Shown here one piece after another: positions 45,518 through 58,002 of a DNA stretch of 64,000 nt. A program made the translations under genes and the position numbers. The stretch lies in NCBI GenBank assembly GCA_958299035.1, contig CATQJL010000316.1, positions 25,459,676 through 25,523,675 on the forward strand, in the 5' to 3' direction. The notes under the pieces are model-generated. The model made no database searches, was not told where the DNA came from, and was given only the letters and a program-made list of their open reading frames with translations. The stretch is from Cylicocyclus nassatus (lineage: Eukaryota; Nematoda; Chromadorea; Rhabditida; Strongylidae). Each line of letters opens with the position of its first letter. Positions within the stretch are counted from its first letter, which is position 1.

Positions 45518-45939
45518 ATGTTATTTGCTCGCATGACTAAATCAGTGATTTGCTTCTTTGTTTCATGCATATGCGGATTCGCTTTGAATTATTTTCTTGT
45601 TTTATGCACACATTTTAACTCGGCTCTAACAACAACTTGCGTTGGCCCTATAAAGGTGAGTTTTTTTTGTGCACTGTTCTCTACTTCACTTCCGCTTTGG
45701 CAAAATCTGTTTGTTACGTATGTGGGCATGTTCTCTAGCGGTTACTAGTTTTCCAACTGACGAACTTTATTGGCATAAACGTCAGGTAAGAAAGAAAAAT
45801 TATTGTCAACTTTTTTTGTAGTTCAAAAAAAAAAGGTAAAACACTCTTTTTACAGTGTGCTGGGCATACTGTACACACACGTGACGTTCCGTACGAAATC
45901 GCTCAGCCAACGGTTAGTGACTGTTGCTCCAACAAATAA
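45518..45939 (+). CDS. Possible small membrane/secreted protein, two exons
   Basis: Exon 45518-45655 starts at ATG and ends at a GTGAGT donor in phase 0. It encodes a hydrophobic segment (VICFFVSCICGFALNYFLVL) preceded by Arg and Lys, as in a signal anchor. An acceptor TTTTTACAG at 45847-45855 leads into an in-phase exon ending at a TAA (45937-45939) that overlaps an AATAAA. The product would be about 73 residues with several Cys after the hydrophobic segment (TTTCVGPIK, CAGHTVHTRD, SDCCSNK). No family is recognised. Exon 1 could instead be the first exon of a type II Golgi protein with a different downstream exon. Confidence 0.35.
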
Positions 45940-46571
45940 AATTGAGAAGCAACCATTGATATAACCCCATCTCAGAGTTCAAAGCTCTTTTGTGCTTTCC
46001 AAAGCAATGCGTAGCTTTAGTAAATTGCTAACGGTGAAAAGATCTGGATTTCTAAATTTTTCCTCTTAGGATTTGTCGTCGGTTTTAGTTTGCTGCGGTA
46101 ATAACTGATTACGCAATGATTGTTGATTATTTATATTGTATTTAATAGCAATACAAGCCTTTGATCTACGTGTGGCTACTATGCTATGTTGATTTTATCC
46201 TTTCCTGATTTTGCATAATTTTTGCACATTTTGTCAACAATGAAATTTCATTGCCTTGATGTTTCCTTATGTTCTCTTTCTGTTTTCTTTCTTTTCTCAA
46301 AGGTTGTGTGTATAAATCACCAATTTGCTTATCTGTACACTCACTGTAGGTTGAGGTCGAAAATTAGAAAGGTGGTTTTCTAGAAGGCTACCCATATTAG
46401 AGCATAACTATCATTTGTCGATGACGAAAATGTTTCAAAACTTGATATGTGAGAGTGGAGGTATGTATCTACCTCCTCAAGGAATATCTTTCCTAAGTAT
46501 CGTTACATGAATGAATTGTTATAAAGCTCAGAATTTGCAGTCAAAATAAATTTGTTTATTAGCCACCTCAA
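45940..46571. other. Unannotated stretch
   Basis: AT-rich; no gene or repeat is supported. Confidence 0.4.
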
Positions 46572-47019
46572 AGGCAGTATCCGGGCAAAAAACTCGATTT
46601 TGAGATTTTATGCTTAGACGGGCCTATTCGCCATGCTGAATCCGAAAATCCACACTAGAAAGCGCGAAAACGGCAAAAAAGGGCTCTAGCGCAGGAGGGA
46701 AACAGCAAGTGGGCGGGGTCCTTCCCACTGTGAAATCATGCTCTCAGCTTTCGGAGCGGTCTTCTCGATTCCACTAGCCGTCCTAACATTGCTACGACCA
46801 AGTACGAATGATTGATTTGAAACCGGAAGCGAGAAGATCGCTCCGGAAGCTGGGAGCGTCAATTCACAGTCGATGGACCCGCCCACCTGCTGATTTTCCT
46901 CCTGTGTTGGAGCCATTTTTCGCCGTTTTCGCTCTCTCCAATGTGCATTTTCGGATTCAGCATAGCGAATAGGCCCGGTTGTGCACAAAATCTCAAAATC
47001 GAGTATTTGCCCGGACACG
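46572..47019. mobile_element. MITE, AGGCAGTATCCGGGC family, copy 2
   Basis: AAGGCAGTATCCGGGCAAAA at the left mirrors TTTGCCCGGACAC at the right, which is cut short where the next MITE begins. The interior matches 6529-6977 (GGGCCTATTCGC, ATGCTGAATCCGAAAATC). The arms are complementary over about 200 bp. Confidence 0.7.
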
Positions 47020-47026
47020 TTTTTAA

Positions 47027-47375
47027 AGGCACCGTCCACCCATTTTCACTTCCACGTTTCTGTCGTTTAAGGGCCTTCTCATGTCCCTGATTCCGAATAT
47101 GAAGTCGAGAATGCGCGGAAACCTCGACAATCCCGTTTCGGAGAACCCACAGGCCGGCTTTCCGGAACGATGATTGGACGCACAAGTGGGTGGGCATGGA
47201 TGGGGGAGGGCGGGCATGGATGGGGGGTCCTCGTGCATCTGCGCTATTCCGAAGCGATTTTCTTGCTCCCGAAGCGGTATTTTGAGCCGCGACTTGGGCA
47301 TCAGATTGATAGGGGGGCTCTACTATTATATACTGCCAAAAGCTCAACACCCTCAACTTAGGGTGGAAGGTGCCT
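47027..47375. mobile_element. TTAA-flanked MITE (AGGCACCGTCCACC)
   Basis: TTAA at 47023-47026 and 47376-47379 flank AGGCACCGTCCACCC at the left and GGGTGGAAGGTGCCT at the right. It inserted at or beside the right end of the 46572 MITE. The interior has GGGTGGGCATGGATGGGG-type repeats. A 255-codon minus frame across both MITEs is accidental. Confidence 0.75.
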
Positions 47376-47379
47376 TTAA

Positions 47380-49326
47380 GGGATAATTCGAAACTTGACC
47401 CGACTAAAAAATACATAACTCCATCGTAATTCTGTGACAATTTTTCATTAAAGACCACTAACTTCTTAGAATGTTCACGCTTCCTAATGCATACTTGTGC
47501 ACTTTGAGGCGCTTTTCCCAAAGCAGAATATGTACAGCTGCCTCCGTGCGCGCAATAACTTCTGCTGTGCCATCGGCGATAGCTGGATAGTAAAGCTAAC
47601 AAGTTAAGCCCATAGATCAGCAACAAATTTGCTTATGCTTAAGTATCTGGAAAACAGAAAAGCCTTGAGAGAGTGACTTCTTTTGTGTGCAACTTACCGT
47701 CGCCTTCATGATTGCTGGAAAGCCGGAAGATATACAGCAACCCAACGGCTGATTTCGCGATAGAGCGCGAATTACGAGAGCAGGTTTTCTTCTCAATCCT
47801 TAAAAGCCATAATCGGTACGAATGGAAGTCCAACAAACAGACAAGGCAAGAAAATTCAGTTTATCCACATTTCTCAGGAATGATGTCCACGAAAATCCCC
47901 GCGAAATGGGCTTTTCGTGCGAATAAAGTGGGCTTAGTCCATGCGGTGCGATAAGATATCGCATTTGCGAATCCGTTCATTCCATATAAAACTTCTTCAG
48001 CAAACCTTTCTCTAACTTGTCTACACCTGTTTACTCACTCTTGCACCAAGTGGTCGATATCTGACTAGGCTGTCCTAATATTACAATGTCAGTCATGTGG
48101 ATATTCTATTTTTTCCCACTTCGTTACACCTCACAAAGTACCATTTATTATCGATGACTATGCAACAAAATTACCTTCAAGAATAAAATTTGTATAATAT
48201 CCGGGCCTTCGCTTCTCGAAACTTCTATGGATCTGCATCAAATCAAATTCGTATGTAGAGCACTCTGCGGAAAGCAAACTTTGACTAGACTTGCACTGCA
48301 ATCTTTGAATCAAAATGCTTATCTTATAGAAAACCTTGTGCTACACTACAACCCAAAGGGTTTTTGATCGGAAAAACTATGAATCTGCAAAGGATGAGTT
48401 CGCAAATTTCTTACTTTAGGTCTTCATCGTCTCTCAGCACCAATGTTTATATCTCTAAGTAGTTGAATGTATGATATTGCCAGTAAAAAATTTCTCACAG
48501 AAATTTTCTTGCTAGCTAGCGCCATTTCAGTAATTCTTACGATCAAAATCAAAATCGCGTTTGAAATGCCGTATTTGAGGTTCAGTTCTGCGAGATTAGT
48601 CAAAAGATAGCATCTAGTAACTATATTGAAACGCAATTTTTTATTTTTGAATACAAATTATGAATTCAATTTTGGCTGATGATTTGAAGAGTTAACAAAC
48701 TTTATATGATTTGCATAGGAATTTTCGCATCTACCTGATATTTGGAGGCATACGAATTTGTTAGCGAATATTTTGGTGAATTTACCTTCTTCCATGACTT
48801 TTATGGCGTTTGTATGAGTTTAGAAAGAAACACTTAATTCAGACTTCATAAAAAACATGAAACTTTTTCCACTCACTTGCTACCTTAGAATGGGCTAAGG
48901 AGCACATTCTCAAAAAAAAGCGCCGTTAAAAATGTGCAAAAGTCAAAAATGGGTTTAGTCCCAGCTCACCTTGCTGCTGGAAGTAAAATGGGTTTTCAAG
49001 TCTATTTAAATTGGAGGTAAATCCCATTTTGCCCCATTGTAAATGGACTTTTCGCATGATTGTTTTGCAAGCGAGAGCTCAAGTGAGGTTGAATCATTTC
49101 CATCACAACGCTTTGCCTCGTTATTGCGATGGGATAAAAAATTTTGGATAACGCTAACGAAAGTAGATTCCGACCAATTTCTATAGCGAACGAATAAAAT
49201 GGGGTTTGGGGAAATGTCCTTACTCAGACATTAATGTCTGAGTATGGACTTTCGTTATTATTCCAGGAATGATAAAATTTCTCCATCTTGGAGGACGTGA
49301 GCATAACAACTGCTGCTGAGGACATA
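47380..49326. other. Unannotated stretch
   Basis: A minus-strand frame at 47626-47390 (…YCAHGGSCTYSALGKAPQSA…) begins with a hydrophobic segment and shares GCAGCTGTACATATTC with 122-145, but no splice context or family supports it. Nothing else is seen. Confidence 0.3.
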
Positions 49327-49997
49327 TTTATTTATTTATTTATTTATTTATTGAATACATCGTAAGCGACGCACCGCCTCAAAAATGAATTACAAATAGA
49401 CGATTAAATATGGAACGGGTGGGAGAAAAAGATGACTTTAAATTTGCTCTCACTTTCAAGTTATCCAATTGACAAATCTAATAGAGTTCTTATATAATCT
49501 CGGGAAAATGATAAAGCTCATGTCCTGCCAATAAAGGCCGACGTTGTTGAAAATGTGACCTCTGGAAAAGATGCCGGATGTGTTCGATGATGATATAGGT
49601 AAATATTGTAGAGGCGATGGTGTTGAGAATTAGGATTTAGAAAGTATGAGTGGATTTCTTATACATTATCAGCAGTTTCGAACGCATGCACAGCGACCAG
49701 CAGAAGTAGTATATAATAAAAGGATAAAGGATTCGGCGTCTTCAATACCCTTTGAGGACATGCGCCGAACGCACACACTAACTTCATAGTCGAAGAGGCA
49801 ATTGTATGCGTGCGAGCCTATTGCAGTGACTTGCGGGGGCCAGCCGTTTCCAAATCAGTGCTTTTATATTCCCAGATTACTCTGGTACCAATTTACCGGC
49901 CCCGGAGGGTAGAGGGCTTGGTTGGCCCAGGGGCGGGCATCGAACCTGTGTCCGATCTGGTCATAGCGGCGCCTCATACCACTACGCCACTCGTCCC
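49327..49997 (-). mobile_element. tRNA-derived SINE with (AATA)n tail
   Basis: On the minus strand the head has an A box TGGCGTAGTGG (49989-49979) and a B box GGTTCGATGCC (49946-49936), about 33 bp apart, in tRNA-like order. A body of some 550 bp follows and ends in seven AATA units (49352-49327), the type of tail made by CR1/Jockey-like LINE machinery. The tRNA-like part is diverged; no acceptor stem is evident. The far boundary of the body is uncertain. Confidence 0.6.
49936..49989 (-). promoter_or_regulatory. Pol III internal promoter (A and B boxes)
   Basis: A box at 49989-49979 and B box at 49946-49936 on the minus strand, close to the tRNA consensus (TRGCNNAGYGG and GGTTCGANNCC). Confidence 0.65.
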
Positions 49998-50126
49998 CCC
50001 GAAGTAGTATATATTGCGCTCAATACGAAGTGTAATGAAGTACTACTTGTGGCAGGTAATTTTCGGTACATTATGCACCTGTCCATCCATTTATCCATCC
50101 ATCAAATTGTCCATTGATCGATCCAT

Positions 50127-50165
50127 CCATATGCATACATACATACATACATACATACATACGTA
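50127..50165. repeat. (ATAC)n microsatellite
   Basis: About seven ATAC units follow CCATCCAT motifs. It lies where the 3' tail of the minus-strand LINE would be, so it may be that tail. Confidence 0.75.
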
Positions 50166-52125
50166 TATGTGTCAGTTGATTCCTTCATTAACTCCGTATT
50201 TGAGCAACGAAATGCTGATTGATGTGCGAGCTCAAAGCTTTCAATAATGTACGTTGAGTTGTATAGATAAAGTATATAAAAAGTCGGCTAGCAGGGTTCT
50301 TTTATACAATCGTAGGTAAATAATAGTTTCGTTGTTACCGCTAAGTGGGAGATTTTCTTGAACTATGTAATTGAGAAGCAGCCAGGATCGACGAGTACAG
50401 GAAAAAAAGAATAAGATATGAAAGTAGATGCACATAAAGAACTATCACTTGCATTTCGTCTCCCAATACACGCTCTGAAGAATACAGCAGTAAAGGAAGG
50501 TATTCATAAGAAGACGAAAAATTCAACAGAGATGTTGAATACATTCTGAGCTAAATTTGTCAAGGTAATTATGTTCGATCAGGAACTTCTTTGATTCATG
50601 TGGATCCAAGGTTATCAATTCTATAGGAAGTTTATAGTATATAACACATGCGGGCACCAAATGAATTCTGCAGGCTACGTTTTCGCCATCCTTTGGAATT
50701 TATGTGTGTAGGCTCAATTCTAAAACGGCGGGTACTAGCGGGACGTAAAATACGGAGTTCCGAATCCTTAAAAGAGTTTCAGATTTAAAAATCTTGTACG
50801 CGAGCAATAAGTCAGCTAATAACCTTCTGTGATATAAACTTTTGAGTCTTAGCATAGTTAGTTTAGTTTTATAATCTGGAGCCCGAGGGTACTCAGGATT
50901 TGGGAATATTCGGTAGAATAAGATTCTAATGAATGTACGTTGCACTTTTTCTAATTTTTCGATTTTTTGACATTAGGATTCCAAACTGGATTGCAATATT
51001 CTAAAACAGGAAGTACGTAAGAGAGTTTTCCAGAGTTTCAGCCAAATGTTGACATCATGAACATGTATGTTTCTTAGTAAGGTGTGCATTATGCGGTTGG
51101 CCTTGCAAACAATATTATCAATGTGTAATGTATATTTAAAAGAGGAATCATTAGCCACTCCGAGGTCCTTGACATTTTGCTGAATTTGAAGGGAATTCCA
51201 TAATCGAACTCGAACACAGTCAAATCAGCACCTAGGTGTCTGACTTTTGGATAAATCAACTCTGATTCCCCAATCCTTAGCCCATTGTAGCATTTAATGA
51301 ACAGACAATCTCAGCTTTTCGCGCATTACTAGACTATCATTAGTATCGTAACTACCGTAGATTTTAATGTCGTCAGCATAAGCTCTACACTGATACGAGA
51401 AAAATTTGTTTACTAGGTTTGATAGTTCGATGGTTTAGACGTTGATAGTGGGAGAGAGCACTTCCTTGAGGAACACCCGATGTACAGGGTTTTGCTGTAG
51501 TGTTTTGACCTTGGAACTTCAAAGGTCCATCCCGATAGATATGATTCGAAACAATTTAAAAGATTGGTCTCAATACCTATACTTTCAAGTCCTGATAAGC
51601 CCAGAATGATTGACAGAATCAAATGCTCTACATGAGCGGAAATATGTCATGATCCAATCTTAGCAACATTTCACCAGTTGTGTGGATGTAGAGGAGCCGG
51701 GTATGAATCCATGCTGTTTATCGGGTAGAAAGTGGTTTTCTAAGCACCATTTTAGATAGATTTTACTAAGATTTTTCCATGATCTTGCAGGGCGTAGGCA
51801 AAATGCTAATTGGCCTGAAAACCTTGTTTGCGCATGCACACTTTGGTATAAGCACAACCATAGCTCTTTTCCAGATTCCTAGGACATTCCCAGTTGTCAA
51901 AGAAATGTTGAAGATGCGTTAGAGGCAAGGAAAGGCTTTTAGCGCATTTCTTGTAGAAGAAACCAGGTATGTCTTCGGAAGTGCATGACATTGAGGGTTT
52001 AATTGTTTCTCTTGTTAGAGAACCATTTCAATATATTTGTAAAACAACGCATTCAGACTGGACTGTTTTCAAAGTGTTAGCAAAAAAGTTTACGATGTTC
52101 ACAGATGGATAAAGATGTGTATGTA
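50140..52125 (-). pseudogene. CR1/Jockey-like LINE RT remnant, minus strand
   Basis: Read on the minus strand, RT pieces appear in correct order. Positions 51991-51806 have DIPGFFYKKCAKSLSLPLTH, 51857-51660 have LPDKQHGFIPGSSTSTQLV, 51622-51413 the YLSG segment before a broken SGVPQG box, and 51158-50973 the DSSFKYTLHIDNI region. Positions 50945-50700 have PNPEYPRAPDYKTKLTMLRL and RRLLADLLLAYKIF. The C-terminus (…FSSECIQHLC) ends at a stop at 50525-50523. Many frameshifts and stops are present, and the YxDD box is not intact. It is a different lineage from the LINEs at 12 and 17-21 kb. Confidence 0.8.
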
Positions 52126-54328
52126 TTGCTACATGTTAGTAAGGGTTAGTCTCAGACGAAGGCGGATGCCTATATGAAGCGAGCTTACCGAATTCGGGTT
52201 TGCATCCCTGCGCTCGAGTGATAATAAGTGGGCGACCTTTGCTTTCACGTAGGCTCCGTCTGCAGATCAAACACGTCTTGGCATCGATAAAAGTCAGAAG
52301 GCGTATTGAAAACCTCAGGCTTCCCCCTACTGAATAGTATAAAGGACTTGGTGTCCAAGTCCGACCGAGCGCCGGAAAAATGCGTTTGAAAAATGAAATT
52401 CCCAAAAGTGCCCGGGAACTTTCATTTCAGCCTAATACTTTGTATGTCTTTTCGTTTCATTTCAATAATAATAATCTACTTGCCTCAATGATGGCAGAGT
52501 CGTGTTTAATCTCAGGGCTTAGCACAGGTGGCTCACGGAGCAAGCTGGATATCGTTTTGAAGTGAAGCTGAATGTCGTTTTGCGGGCCCAAGGCGGAACT
52601 CCGAAAAAACGTATGTATGAGCTTAGTTTTGTGTAAGAAGAAATCGCCGATTCCTTCGTAAAAAATCGGGGTGTGAGGAATGAAAAAAAATCAAAAAACC
52701 TTCTGATACGCAAAACAACCTTGTACTGAATTTTATAGAAAACTAAAAGAGTAAAAAACTTCGGGTTGGCCAGTTTCAACCCACTAGGAATGGTGAGATG
52801 TCGAAACGGCCGATCCAACAAGCTGCATACCATTCAGTGCAACATAAAACGCTGACTTCGATTCTGCATTCCTTATCTGCTTCTCGTTTTTGCGGACGAA
52901 GCCAAGCATTTTTATTGTGAAAAAATTAACATAAAAATGCGAAATTGAGCACATGATTGCACTCACAGCTCATCTTTGAATAAGGGCTATACGAAGTAAC
53001 CTAGCTGCATGTTTTGGCCCAGCATTAAGCCGAACGTGGCTATATACTGCCAAATTTTCACTTTCGTGCATAATTTCTCAGCAAAACAATGGCTTTTAAT
53101 AGCATATAGCTTCTTTAAAGCGAAATGCAGATAAGGAAGACAGATTTCGAGTCAGCGCTTCATGCTGCTATTATGGTATACTGCCTGTTTGGATTATTCA
53201 CTTCGACTTCTGAGCATTCCCTTGTCAGCAATCTTCCCCCCCCCCTCCCCCGTCCTCAAAAACAAAACTTATCTCAGAGCTGTTATCATATGAGTCTTAC
53301 ACATACACTCCCAATTTCTGACACATACTCCAACTTTCACCCCTCCCCCTACCCTCTCCCGCTCATTTATACATCTTCTGGAGACGTCGCAAATGCTCAG
53401 CACTGCAATACCGACTCAAATCTCTGCGAAACCAGCAATTCCCGCTAAAATCTGCTCGCCGCACAAGCTCGAGAATTCAAAATCCCTCGAGATAAATAAA
53501 AGGCTTGTTTACAGCGAAGTGGAAACGGTATGATACGAAAATTGGTGTGTAGATGCGCGATGGGGAGTTGGAACTACGCATGAAAAATTGTGAAGTCATG
53601 CGAACTGGGGAGCGGCAAACTTTTTTTGGAGTCAGCTGGCTTTCCAGCCACCTGGACAGCCACCTGAGGTGGCTACGAAAAGGAAATGTCATAAACTTAC
53701 CTTCTTTCACATAATGTTTTCACATTTTTACGTAGCTTTTTACATCAATAGGACAATTTTAGTTTTTCTTGTGTTTCTAATGTTGCTTCCATGTTTTGTC
53801 TTATTATTTTTTGTTATTCGTGTTTGGTCCATTCAGTCGCGTCATAGGTGATGTCGTATCTTTGTGCCAAAGTTTGCTGGAACTTCGTTTTTGAAAAATT
53901 GAAAAGCCACTTCATGTTAAGCCTTATCAGCTCCTCCTCCTCCTCTCAACAGGCTGCCTGACTACAAAGTGACAAATGGACACCTATACAACGAATTCAA
54001 CTTTGCCACTTTTGATTTTTACAATTTCTCACGCGATGTGAGTAGGGGAAGTATTCGAGACACACAACTGTTTGTGGTGCATTCCCCAGAATTGTTCCGA
54101 TAGGTACCATCAACATAACTGCGTTTCAATCGTTTTAACACATTAACTCCAGCAAATTTAAGGCGCTTTCTCGAACTTAACATGCTAGAACGATCGAAAG
54201 GGAGCCACGTTGATAATAACTACAAGAACAGTTTTGGGAGATGCGCGATACTTTGGCTCACGCCGCTCTTGGTCAGTCCTTCTGCTGTGGAGCGCGGCAA
54301 GTTCCCCAAACTTGTAGCTTTTTGTATT
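52126..54328. other. Unannotated stretch
   Basis: Several frames of 60-107 codons lack domains or splice support (52136-52405 minus, 53125-53448 plus, 53477-53710 minus). C- and T-rich low-complexity DNA lies at 53229-53260 and 53335-53370. Confidence 0.35.
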
Positions 54329-54561
54329 GGCTACGGGTAGGAGTCACGACTTGTCGCGATGCGAGGCCAAGCAATACAAGAGTCAGCTTCCGTGTGTACT
54401 CCTGGCGCAATGTTACTTATGGCCTCGAGTCATGTATCTCCCCCCCCCCTCCTCTTACAATGGTGCCGTGCCACTTTAGCACAGGAGAGTTTTTATGAGC
54501 CAAAAAAAATATGAGCGCGGCGAATGTCCTCCGCGCGCGGTGTGACTTCTGGCCCGTAGCC
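54329..54561. mobile_element. MITE, TACGGGTAGGAGTCAC family, copy 2
   Basis: GGCTACGGGTAGGAGTCACG at the left mirrors GTGACTTCTGGCCCGTAGCC at the right. It aligns throughout with 25192-25440. Confidence 0.7.
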
Positions 54562-55829
54562 TTTTGCATTTCAGCCTTTGATTACTATAACCCTCCAATG
54601 TGTCCTTACTTTCTTCTTCTTCCCTCACTAAGGTCGGATAGCTCGAGCATGTAAGGTAGGCTTGTACATAGTTCTCAGAGATTTCCTCTCATCACATTCT
54701 TCGGATTGAACTGCATTGCATGGAAAGCGGTAAGTTATCTACTTAGTTATGATACTAAAATTGCTTCAAAACACTTCAAATCCGTTAGAATATATGCAAA
54801 GGGCAACCTAATTTTCTTCAGGTCCCATTAAAGGTAAAGGGAACGTAACATCCCCTCAAGGGTGCCTATTCTCTACAAGCGGTAAGAAGAGTTCCGCTGC
54901 TGCAAAAGTGTCAAGGTTGCATGCTGTGCTAGAGGATATCTTGATGAAAATTTCGCATTCAACGTGGAATGAGAATAAGACTGTGGTTTTAATCAACTGT
55001 TAACATTCAGAGTTCCAATCAAGGTTAAGCGTGTGATGCGACTGTCGCAACGGAGTTGCAAAGGGGGCACCGGCGGTGGGGAGAGAGGGGAGTCGTAAGA
55101 GAGGATGGTCCGAAATAACACATTGACGACCATCGCATCTAGATTTTTTCGCCGCTATGGAGCCTGCTCGCTGCAATTTTGCTCTGTTACGACGCCATTC
55201 TCCTTCTTCTTTTTTAAAAATTTCGGAATGTTTTGTTGCGTCTCCAGTGAGTCAAGGAATTTGCAGCTCAAAAACCATAGTTTTTGGCTCCCAGGATAAA
55301 ATCTAAATTTGTTTTTTGGCTCCCAGGATAAAATCTAAATTTGCTACAGTCGCATCTAAATGAGCTTACTGCTCCTGTGTGGCTGCAACTTTTACGTTCA
55401 ATTGTCTGGGCACTATACTACAAAACCCTTTCATAGGAGCCTCTTGATCTTTTCCTAACTTTCGTTACAAATTTTCAAAGTACTGTGCCCATGCACGTTT
55501 TTGACATCGTTCTGGGTGGCGCTAAAACGGTTTTTTTTTCACAGCAAAATCTGTGCAATAGATAGAAAGTAAGCTTTTCAGTCAATTTTTACGCTTTGAA
55601 GATTCGTTTTTTCTCTCTGCAAAAAAATATTGTGGCGTACGGGGATAAAACACGGGACGGTCATTAAAGTTCCAATTTCTAAAACGTTCCAATCTCTGGA
55701 ACCATGTTTATATCTTTCCAATGAAACATGAAAGGATTATGCCGAACATTCATAAACGGCAGAAACGTATATTAACCTTCACTAGAAAAAGAGTTATTAT
55801 GAAATAGTGAAATATACTAAAGTGAACTA
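54562..55829. other. Unannotated stretch
   Basis: No supported gene. A 27-bp segment (TTTTTGGCTCCCAGGATAAA and flank) is tandemly duplicated at about 55279-55342. Confidence 0.4.
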
Positions 55830-56691
55830 TTAGGTTGTCCCGAAAGTTTTGTCGGTTTAAACCACTATAAAACCACGCACAGTAAAGATATAAATGAGTT
55901 TCAAAGTGCATTCGACTCTTTCTTATGGTTACATTTTCGAACCGCAATCCTGTATGCTTTTTTTGATAATTGCCAAAATTTTTCACCCGTCATTTCTATC
56001 TGCTCAAAGTTAGGCTGTTTTTCAAAAATTTCATTTCAACGTTTCAATGAGGGCTGAGTATGGATCAAATAGAGCAATTCCAGGACTTTACGGAGATATT
56101 TTTTGATTTTCCTAATCTGCTGTGATGAGCTCAAAAAATTATTTCTTCGGAGGCCTTGATTTTCAGCAAAGTCATGAAAAACGCAACTGCAGCAAAAGCA
56201 AGAAAACTTTTGAAGTTTCTGCGAATTCAAACTTGATTGTTATTAAACATCATTTATGCAACATAACCAAGTTTGATCTGCTTCAAAAATCAGCTTTTTG
56301 GAATTTTCGGTACTTTTACGTGGTAAACTTATTCAAAAAGCCGCGGTTTTTACTGAATAAATAATCATAACGGACTTAATAAACGAGGCCCACGTAATCT
56401 AAAATAAGTACATTGTAGCCAAAGCTTTGCTCTACATAACAGTCACCCGTGCTTCTTGAAAATATCAGTATAAAAATTTTGAAAATTCAGGAAAGATTTG
56501 GCGCTACTGCTGAGGTGCTCAAAAAGTCGAGGCGATAACATCACAGAGACGGGATAGATCAGAAAACAAATACAGCTGTAAGAGAAAGGATAAAAATCTG
56601 AATAGAATGGTACCTGGTCGTCCATGGAATGCCTTTCTGTGAGTGTGGGTGAGCGATGAAAAAAACCGACAAAACTTTCGGGACAACCTAA
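55830..56691 (-). mobile_element. Mariner-type MITE, complete copy
   Basis: TTAGGTTGTCCCGAAAGTTT and AAACTTTCGGGACAACCTAA are exact inverted termini with TA on both sides. The 862-bp body is collinear, in inverted orientation, with 8659-9497 and 1755-2357. No transposase frame. The intact ends suggest that this is the youngest of the three. Confidence 0.85.
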
Positions 56692-57744
56692 TATTTCGTA
56701 ATGCTGAAATTTTTTTGTTGTTATTTTATTTCATTTTTTATAGGTAATAGCTTGAATACCATTCAAAGCAAAATCGATGTTCTGCTTTGTCAGATGACGT
56801 CTTTTTTATTCATATTTTCCCAAACACAATAACCATATCCAAATTGTAAAATTTTACTACTTACCCTACGTATAATTACTGACTTTTTGAGTGGTGAAGC
56901 ATTACTTGCATTATCTTTCAATTTGTAAGTTGTTATCTTCTGACCTATAATTTTGATTGAAGTCCATTGACAGGCATTTTTTGAGATTGACATTCGTTTA
57001 AGCAGGCTACCCCAAAAGGAAGTGAAGGAGGGCGGTGGATAGGGGGTAGATGGGGGGGGGGGGGGGAGTCGTAAATGAGGGTCCCGGATCGCATCACGCT
57101 TGACCCTTTTTCCAATATATTGGGCTGCTGCATAAGTTCTGTCCGATTTTTTTTGCCTTGTGTTTGAAGCAGCTGTTCCAAGAGAATTTCATGTCTAAGG
57201 CGGTATTATTAATAACCATAGAAAGTGCTTTTCTTGCTATTTCTAATGCATATCAAATTTCAACAAATTTCTTAGTGTAAGGAGATTTCAAATTTCAAAT
57301 CTCTAGGCAACGTAGACCCTATGAGCTCTTTTATGTTGGAAAAAAACATTCGAAAATTTCTCTATCCATCCATTGTTAGATAAGATGCCTATCAATGTTC
57401 ATCAGGGAGCATTGCCATGTCAAAGAAGACAGGTCTGAAGAAAAATGCTGTGAAGTATTTGAGTTTTTGTTTCTTCCTTAACAAGGATTTTCGCAGGTCT
57501 CACTATATGCCTGATAGCCAAGGGACTGCTCAACACAAAGAAACTAACAAGGGAACCGTGCGGACTCGAAGTGGCTTTTTCCAACGAAACCCATATACGT
57601 TTGCAGGTCCTGGCACGCAACTTACAGAACAGCGATCCGTATCTGCCAAGCGGTCCTGTGTGGCAAGATATGAGCGTTGGAATCCCATGAGATCGCGCGT
57701 TCTACACAAGTATCGTGGCCGCCACTCAACACGGAGTGGCGGCA

Positions 57745-57815
57745 TAGCGCAGTGGCAAGTGGATGGACTCATGATCCTTGAGGTCGAGGTTCGAATCCTT
57801 TTCTCGGCATCACTT
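57745..57815 (+). other. tRNA-like sequence (CAU anticodon) in left Tc5 TIR
   Basis: A box TAGCGCAGTGG (57745-57755), an anticodon-arm-like GGACTCATGATCC with CAT at 57770-57772, and B box GGTTCGAATCC (57788-57798) are in tRNA order and spacing. The 3' end TCTCGGCA does not pair with the 5' bases, so it is not a working tRNA. It is part of the TIR and recurs at the other end. Confidence 0.6.
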
Positions 57816-58002
57816 TTGCATTTGTCTCCTTTTGTTTTTAGTGATAAGCTGATCGTCCTAGCATCATCAGAAACAATATTTATTGCAAATACAACTGAAG
57901 CTACCTGATACGGCTAGCAAGTTGATGACATGTATGGTAACTTACAATGAAATGTTGAAAACAAATGAGGTTTTCACAATAGGCGCAGCGAATAAAGTGC
58001 TC

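Noticed and set aside
46859..47626. 255-codon minus-strand ORF
   Set aside because: It runs across two MITEs (46572-47019 and 47027-47375). Its length reflects GC-rich palindromes rather than a gene.
48060..48082. Mariner-like terminus CTAGGCTGTCCTAATATTAC
   Set aside because: It only partly matches the TTAGGTTGTCCC consensus and has no inverted partner.
57741..57815. Functional methionine tRNA gene
   Set aside because: The A and B boxes and a CAU loop are present, but the acceptor stem does not pair and the T stem has mismatches. The sequence is part of a transposon TIR.
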